From the NCBI GenBank assembly GCA_049999725.1, contig JBNGIS010034958.1, forward strand, positions 1 through 38,635: DNA of 38,635 nucleotides, in the 5' to 3' direction. Position 1 is the stretch's first letter. The number at the start of each line of letters is the position of its first letter. The notes under the pieces were generated by a model that saw only the letters and a list, made by a program, of their open reading frames with translations, was not told the origin of the DNA and did no database searches. Shown here in pieces: positions 32,640 to 38,635 of the stretch. The position numbers and the translations under genes are program-made. Source of the stretch: Haplomitrium mnioides (Eukaryota > Marchantiophyta > Haplomitriopsida > Calobryales).

Positions 32640-33090
32640 GTCCATGCGCACATAGACTTCAAAATCCAAGCATGCTTAGACATTGAAGTCCATGCGCGTA
32701 TGGACTTCGAAGTCTACACACACTTTGACTTTCAAGTCCATGCACCCATGGACTTCAAAGTCTACACGCGCTTTGACTTTCAAGTCCATGTGCACATGGA
32801 CTTGAAAGTTTAAGAGCAATTGGACTTCGAAGTCCAGGCTAGATGTGGACTTCGAAGTCCAAGTGCTCTTGAACAGCAAAGTCCATACGCGCATGGACTT
32901 TGAAGTCAATACGCGCAAGGACTTGAAAGTCGATGCGTGTTTGGACTTCGAAGTCTATGCGTGCATGGACTTGAAAGTCGATTTGCATTTGGACTTCGAA
33001 GTCCATGCTCGCATGGACTTTGAAGTCCAATCACGCGTAGGCATCAAAGTCCATACTAGCATGGACTTTGATGTCCATGCAAGCATGGAC
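32640..33090. repeat. 24-bp palindromic minisatellite in intron 2 of the methyltransferase gene
   Basis: About 18 units of 24 bp: GTCCATGC, 2 variable bases, GCATGGAC, then TT[C/T]GAA or similar. Every unit is an inverted repeat, and so is the linker. As a result both strands keep an open frame encoding the same octapeptide type (MDFEVHAR): minus 33030-32839, plus 32845-33147. It lies entirely within the inferred intron 33176-32565. Confidence 0.9.
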
Positions 33091-34519
33091 CATAAACTTT
33101 TAAAACACAACAAAAGTTTACAAAATATTCAATGCAAATACAAATAAATAAATATAGGTCCAAAGAAAGGAGTTACTAGAAGCTTCTCGAAGCTTGAATG
33201 AAAGGAGGCCATCTTCGACTCTTCAGTGTGAAGAGGATACTCCTCTCTTGCCTCTTTCCATGAATTGCAATAAACCTCATAGCAAAAACTCTTTACCATT
33301 ACAACCAAAACTTTGTGTCTCTCCGCCTCCCGAGACATCTCGTCTATTGAAAGCTCTCCGGCTTCCACTCGCTTCAAAACAAAAATCTTGACTTCATCTG
33401 GAAGACCCTGAAGAGACCTCCAAGGTGTCCACTTCATATCCTCCATTCTGAGAAATCCTTTGGCCTTTGGCTTTTGGCCTTTCACAATATTCTTCTCTCA
33501 CATTGAAAAAATGCTCTGCTGTAAATCCCAAAGCTCTCCACTTCTGAATGCTAGCTGGAACCAGTTGTCTTGAGAAGTCACGGTCTTTTCAAGTGTAGAT
33601 TTGGGTTTTATCTCGAGGGTTTCCAGCACTAGCTCCCTTTTCAATTTTTGGGATGAAACCATCCCACTCTCTACAAATCGTTGATGCCAATACTCGACCT
33701 TTTGAATAGACGTCATCTCAAGCCTGTACCTCTGGTTGTAATTGTCATTGGTTGCAAAAATACGGGCCTCTATTGGTGTGAAGCCTATGTACACGTAATA
33801 GTTGTAGAGCGATAGAGCATGATTCTTTGCCCCATATTTTGTAATAAGTAATTGCCTTGCTGCAGCACTGTGAATGCCTCATACAATAATGTAGCGATAT
33901 TTGTCAGTGTTTCTGATGTTGAACTCTGACTTGTCCTTGAGACCACACTCGGCTCAACAACCACGATGAAAAAAGAATGCACGTACTTATTTATTAGCAT
34001 TCTTTGCGCAAGAAGCTCCACAAAATCCTTATTTAATCTTTGAATTTGGAATGGACCTCAGTTGTCCATTCCACGCTTGAGCAGATTTAAGTTTTCTAAC
34101 CTTATTGTAATGGTCTCTTCACGGACTCTACACCGCTGGATTGCAGACTCACTTATCTTGTTTTTGTCCTCCTCAGACACTGTCGGTTTCTTTTTCTTTT
34201 GAGCTTCAATTGGCTTCGGCTCCTTTCTCTTCTTCTGGGACGAAGTCCCTATAGCGTAAACCGAGAATGTTGCCACAGTCAGATGCGGCATAAGCTGTTG
34301 AATATTAACACCCTGCTTGGGCTTTAGAATCTCAATTTGTATAGCGAGCTTGATGAAGTCCCGCTCAATCCGCTTCGCGTCATTGTACGAATCAACAAAA
34401 TCGGCCAAATACTGAGTGAGCTGAAAATAAAGAAAGAAAAACAATTTAGCATTAGTGAAAATGCTGGAGTGACATTCAGAAAGTGCAAGAACTTTAAAAA
34501 AGTACAAGCGTGCAATAAA

Positions 34520-34905
34520 CAAGGAAGTCCATTTGCGCAAGGACTCTGAAGTCCATGCGCTCATAGACTCTCCATGTGCGCATAGACTTGAGAGTCCAAG
34601 CGCGTGTGGACTCTCAAGCTCCTAAGCGCAATGACTTTGAAGTCCATGCACGCATGGACTCTAAAGTCCATGTGCGGATGGACTCTGAAGTCCATGCACG
34701 CTTGGACTCTCAAGTCCAGGCAAGCGTGGACTTTGAAGTCCATACGCCCATGGACTTCACATTCCCTGCGCATTTGGACTCTGAAGTCCATGAGCGCATG
34801 GACTTCAGAGTCCTTGTGCGCATGGACTCTTAAGTCAATACGTGTAGGGACACTCAAGTCCATGCGCACAAGGACTTTGAAGTCCATGCGCTCATGGATA
34901 TCATA
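34520..34905. repeat. 24-bp palindromic minisatellite in intron 1 of the methyltransferase gene
   Basis: About 16 units with the same palindromic design as 32640-33090 (GTCCATGC..GCATGGAC joined by CTNNGA). Again open on both strands with octapeptide periods (MDSEVHAR, MDFRVHAC). It lies inside the inferred intron 34959-34421. Confidence 0.9.
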
Positions 34906-36539
34906 GAAGTTGCAACTAAGTAAGGAAAAAGGAATAAGAAAATAGATTTCGGAACTCACCTTTCCATCTTCCATTGACGCTTGAAGATTCACAGCAAATA
35001 CATCTCTTTCCTTGTACTCTGAAAAATCAAATCGCTTGCGGTCGAAGTTGAATCTTTCTTTTGAGTATTCCAAAATGTCTGAAAAAAAATCTCAACAAAG
35101 AGATTTCAAACGATTGTAGAACTTTCTTCATCTACATCTGAGGGAGACCTCGATATTCATGATCAAAGTGTGTCTTTTCAAAACGCAAACAACATACAAT
35201 CTCTGGACAGTTTTAATTTTTGAGATGAGCCACTCTGTCCGATAGCACCACTCAAACAATAAGTGATTTCTTTTCAAGTTGCACCTCGCAAAGAGATTGG
35301 GACATCTGAAACAAATTGAATTCCTTTGGAAGAGTCTTCAGAAAATAGTTTGGAAAACAATTCTGGCAAAGAGTCTCAATCAATCAACATTTCTTTGGAG
35401 CTATCGCCAAGGGCACCGATTTTATTACAAAAACCATTTTTTTCTAATAGAGATATTGATGAAGATTCGGTTTTGGAATAGTTCAGTTCTCTCAATCCCC
35501 AAGAAGAAACTCGTATCTCGAAAATATTCTATGATGAAACAAACAGTGTTTACGATGACGACCAAGATCTTCAAGATGAATTGTCTCCTATTGCTGGATT
35601 TGCTTACAGATTGAATCGTCCAGCACAACATAAGAATTTGTTATATGGGCCAAAACCCAAACCGATAAACACCTTACGCAAAAATTCTTTGCGAAAAGTC
35701 CATCATGACGAGAGCTTTGTGAAGAAAAAGCTGGATCCAATGTTTATTTCTAGATTGAAGAGAATTTCTTATTGTCAAAATAATTGCTTATCATTGTGCA
35801 AGATAGATTTTTTGAAAACTGTGAGAGAAACGTACTTTCGACAAAGCATGAAGAATCGTGATATCACACTGTAGTGGGGAATACCGAGAAAAGATTTCGA
35901 TGTCGAAAATCGGTTTACACTGCATGGCGGTACCTTTGTCTGTAGAAGAGCCTTCATATTAATATTAGCAGTAGAGAATGATAGAATCCAAAGGATTCAA
36001 AATCTCAAAAAATGCAGATTCTAGAGGCATTTTTGGAAAAAGAGAATTGTCTGCTAAAGAAGTTTTCGTTTGTGAGTGGATGCACAATTTTTTCCAAGGA
36101 CATTGCGAGAGAATGCCCACTCACGAAGTGTACAACTTGCCATATAATTTTACAAAATGGGAAGTTTATGACTATAAGACAACTTATTTGAAAGAGAAAG
36201 ATCCCCATTACATTATCAATTTCTTAGGATTTACAAAACATTAGAGAACTCATTTTCCAAATGTAAAAATTTCAAAATGCAATAGATTTGCTGTTTGTGA
36301 AACATGCAAAGAAATAAAATCTTTGCGAGAAAAATTTGTCTTGGAGTCCGACAAAGGTAACAAACTTTCTTCTCTTTTGACACCTTTGGCTAATCCATCA
36401 TTTTTTTTTCTAGACTCAAAGCTTAGTTCTAGAGATGTTATGTTTTCTCAACTTACAATTAAAGGATATATTTTTTTTGAAGTTATTTAGCAAAGAAGAT
36501 TGGAGTCGAATAATTCTTAGCAAGTTGAGTGTTGAGAAG

Positions 36540-36563
36540 AGAGTCTATGCTCGCATAGACTCT
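36540..36563. repeat. Perfect intronic hairpin
   Basis: AGAGTCTATGC, TC, GCATAGACTCT: 11-bp arms with a 2-nt centre, in the intron of the DUF7869-like gene. Arms resemble the array units at 30755, 32640 and 34520. Confidence 0.85.
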
Positions 36564-36725
36564 GCTATTTTATATTTCAATTTCAACCTTTTCTGTAGTC
36601 GACTAAAGCCAAAAAATGAATTGATTGTTGTTGTGACCTTAGCCTTGCAGCAAGTTTTGTTTTTGTTCCTTTTAATGAAGAGCCGTTGTAAAAACAAATT
36701 GAAAAAAAATTGTTTATGTTGTTTG

Positions 36726-36751
36726 CAAATCCTATGCGTGCATAGGATTTG
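36726..36751. repeat. Second perfect intronic hairpin
   Basis: CAAATCCTATGC, GT, GCATAGGATTTG: 12-bp arms with a 2-nt centre, same intron, same CTATGC..GCATAG core as 30755-31095. Confidence 0.85.
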
Positions 36752-38635
36752 TTCTTGATTCTCTTAAAACCAGTCGCGACAACATTCACAACAAGCTATG
36801 ATATTAGTGTTGTTGTATTGGTCCTATGCGCGCTAACGATCTGTTGTTGACTTCACTCATCCTAAACGCTCAGAGGATGTGATCTAGTAACCTTTTTTTG
36901 CAAATCTTGTTTTTTTTTCTTTCCCAAATAGATTTTCATTTTTTCAAATTGCATAAAGTTTCTTTTTTATCTTTTACAAAGTGCTTGATTTCAATAATTT
37001 CAAACATTTGTTTAAAATGCCTTGAATATTATTTACATCTAAGGTTGTGTTTTGAAGCTACAAGTATCGATATATGTTTTACTGAACTAGTTTTATGTCC
37101 TTCTTGTTTTGGATTGATGCAGTCAAATATAGTCGTCAATTGTTTCTTCATCGTGACCAACAAATGAAAGAAAGATCAAAACTTGCAAACCATCGAAGAA
37201 GATGTTATGCTGATGGTCAAAAATACTTGGGAATTGTTATTGATGGAATGGATTAGAGGAAATCTTCTATTCCACACTGGCCATCGCCACCAAAAAATAT
37301 TGATAAAGATTGTTTGGTGGGTGTGCGTGTTGTTGGTGCCTTAATATTTAATCATGCTCTCTGTTTGAGGGTCTTCTTAACGTACGGAAACTTGAGAAGC
37401 GATTCCAATTTGACAATTACTGTGCTCAACAAAATATTATGTGACTATGAAGGCCCGCTGCCTTCAACTTTGTATCTTCAACTGGACAACATGACACAAG
37501 AGAATAAGAATTCTATCTTATTTGGATATCTTAGTCTCCTTATTGCCAAGAATGTTTTTCGAAAAATCAAGGTGGGATTTCTCATGGTTGACCATACTCA
37601 TGATCAAATTGATCAAATATTCAGTCGATTCTCGAAACGTTTAAAACGTGTCAAAGCTTTCACGATCACTAGTCTAAGCAAGACGCTTTAATTATCCTAT
37701 AATCCTAAACCTCACGTGTTTCTTTTGTTGGAAACTTGGGATTTTAAAAATTTTCCGTAGCAAAGTCCTTCTCTAGTTCAAAGAATACATGATATTACTT
37801 TTAATCAACAATTCAAGTTCCAATTAAATGATTCCAGAGCAAAGATTTGGAGCAAACAGTTCTCAATAGATGAATTTTAGCTATTTGAAGATGGCATTTG
37901 TCAACTTAAGTGCCTACTTGAAGTGGACAGAGAAATTTTAAGTTCAATACTGATTTCTCTCAAGGCATATTTTGAAATCAAATGATCTCAAAGAGAAGAA
38001 AGAGAAGTGGATGCTGAGAAAGTGGTAATTTCAATAAGGGACAACATAAGTAATAACTGCTACAAGTTCTTTACAGATTCTGATATTCAATGGTGGAATG
38101 ACTTTTTTCTTATCCAATAAGAGATTGTGGCTTACATCCTTGAAAAATAAAAGACGACGACTCGAAGCACAATTTACCTTTCCACCTTCACAACAGTCAA
38201 ACACTTGTAATGATTTTCAAAATGTTTGTCCAGATTCTCAGCTTCAAGCTCCACAAACAGAAGAAGATACTCCGATCCAACAAATATTTTCTACACATCG
38301 AGAAATCTATGATGGAGCATCTAAGCTGCGAGAAGAGACTCTTTCACATAATACTCGATACGGGCATAAATTTGACAATCTACATGATTTGAAAGCTAGA
38401 ATGTTTATTTGTGTTGTTGTGTCTTTGGATCCAAAGAGTAGACTGTTTTAGGTTGCCAAAGTTCTCAAAGTTTTGTCATTTGATGAAGAAGATCCGCTAA
38501 ACCCGAAATGAGTACGAGTTAAATGGTTTGCTTGTTTGGCTGAAGATGCATTTTTTGGTCAATACTTCCCAGAAAAAATAACATCAACAAAAGAGAAATG
38601 CAAATCCAAGTTACATATTGATATACTTGATTTGA

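Larger units (their letters stand above)
31291..35073 (-). pseudogene. Amino (N6-adenine/N4-cytosine) DNA methyltransferase-like gene, four exons, decayed
   Basis: Proposed exons on the minus strand: 35073-34960, 34420-33177, 32564-32008, 31908-31291. Junctions include donor AAAG|GTGAGT and acceptor TTTTCAG|CTC, and phases agree. Exon 2 has a Lys-rich linker and no named domain. Exon 3 carries FTLAIVDIPYGYNL (motif IV, normally DPPY; second position Ile here, 32199-32222) then ..KHDD.EPF and a strand-like NFWSFVIIHSLQQFGI. Exon 4 has THAHKYWMVGY and, at 31566-31625, DWILDLCSRFGTGLVCAL then CIAVEYDIHQ (motif I). Motif IV before motif I is the beta-class amino-methyltransferase order. At least seven stops and two frameshifts (about 33835, 31385) inactivate it. 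No initiator Met is seen, so the 5' end is uncertain. Confidence 0.68.
35075..38635 (+). pseudogene. DUF7869-like (transposase-like) gene, decayed, running off the window
   Basis: Exon 1 (about 35075-36356) has an acidic N-terminal part (LSSSTSEGDLDIHD), a basic region, then after a frame change GIFGKRELSAKEVFVCEWMH and FTKH*RTHFPNVKISKCNRF followed by AVCETCKEIK, a CxxC-containing element typical of DUF7869 proteins. Intron 36357-37122 (AAAG|GTAACA ... GATGCAG|TC) joins in phase. Exon 2 reads QLFLHRDQQMKERSKLANHR, YLGIVIDGMD*RKS, STLYLQLDNMTQENK and KVGFLMVDHTHDQIDQIFSR. The Asp residues of IDGMD, LQLDN and VDHTHDQID fit an RNase-H/DDE-like arrangement. The tail RLF*VAKVLKVLSFDEED then VRVKWF may be a small chromo/BAH-like fold. 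Several TAG/TGA stops and a frameshift near 38120 break it. The start (ATG 35075) is tentative. Confidence 0.7.

Noticed and set aside
32839-33147. Octapeptide-repeat proteins on both strands
   Set aside because: Identical peptides on both strands follow from a palindromic 24-bp unit lying in an inferred intron. Not called as genes.
36898-37167. + strand frame within the DUF7869-like intron
   Set aside because: It crosses an in-phase acceptor site at 37122. The spliced frame, not this one, continues the conserved protein.

Overview
This window looks like repeat-dense nuclear DNA from a land plant. The signs are plant-type Ty1/copia and chromodomain Ty3/gypsy LTR retrotransposons, a TGGTATCAAAGC primer-binding site, GT-AG introns and AT-rich minisatellites. 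The style (retroelements with DNA methyltransferases, intron-rich mobile genes) suggests a large-genome seedless plant or relative, but that is a weak inference. I found no host single-copy gene, tRNA, rRNA or CRISPR. Almost every coding region is a decayed mobile-element gene with in-frame stops, many of them TGA where CGA or GGA is expected and TAG where CAG or TGG is expected, as cytosine deamination would give.

Layout, left to right: (1) 1-405, the end of an unidentified element. (2) 406-2686, a 5'-truncated + strand copia copy. (3) 2690-17512, a 36-bp minisatellite of about 195 units, split by a complete minus-strand copia element at 5187-12965 with a 5-bp target duplication (ATTTG). (4) 17513-19282, the 3' half of a second copia family, minus strand. 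(5) 19283-19739, two 126-bp LTR copies. (6) 19740-29693, a decayed minus-strand LTR element carrying gag, a retropepsin, a cytosine-5 DNA methyltransferase-like domain and a PHD-finger-like domain, but no visible RT or integrase. It is split by a complete + strand chromodomain gypsy element at 22450-28487 (target duplication TCCTA). (7) 29694-30402, an assembly gap and a second fragment of the methyltransferase retroelement between two identical 35-bp sequences. (8) 30403-38635, two head-to-head, intron-containing, decayed genes: a minus-strand amino (N6-adenine/N4-cytosine) DNA methyltransferase-like gene and a + strand gene resembling DUF7869 proteins, with an RNase-H/DDE-like arrangement of Asp residues. 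Their introns hold palindromic minisatellites and isolated hairpins built on the same arms.

The most interesting points are: two unrelated types of DNA methyltransferase on apparently mobile DNA within about 15 kb; a C5-methyltransferase plus PHD pairing in a retroelement; a methyltransferase/transposase-like gene pair with palindromic introns; and a hairpin-encoded Gly-Pro-x-Val repeat inside the reverse transcriptase of a copia lineage. Three N runs (7537-7546, 23581-23680, 29729-29828) are assembly gaps, so structure across them is uncertain.
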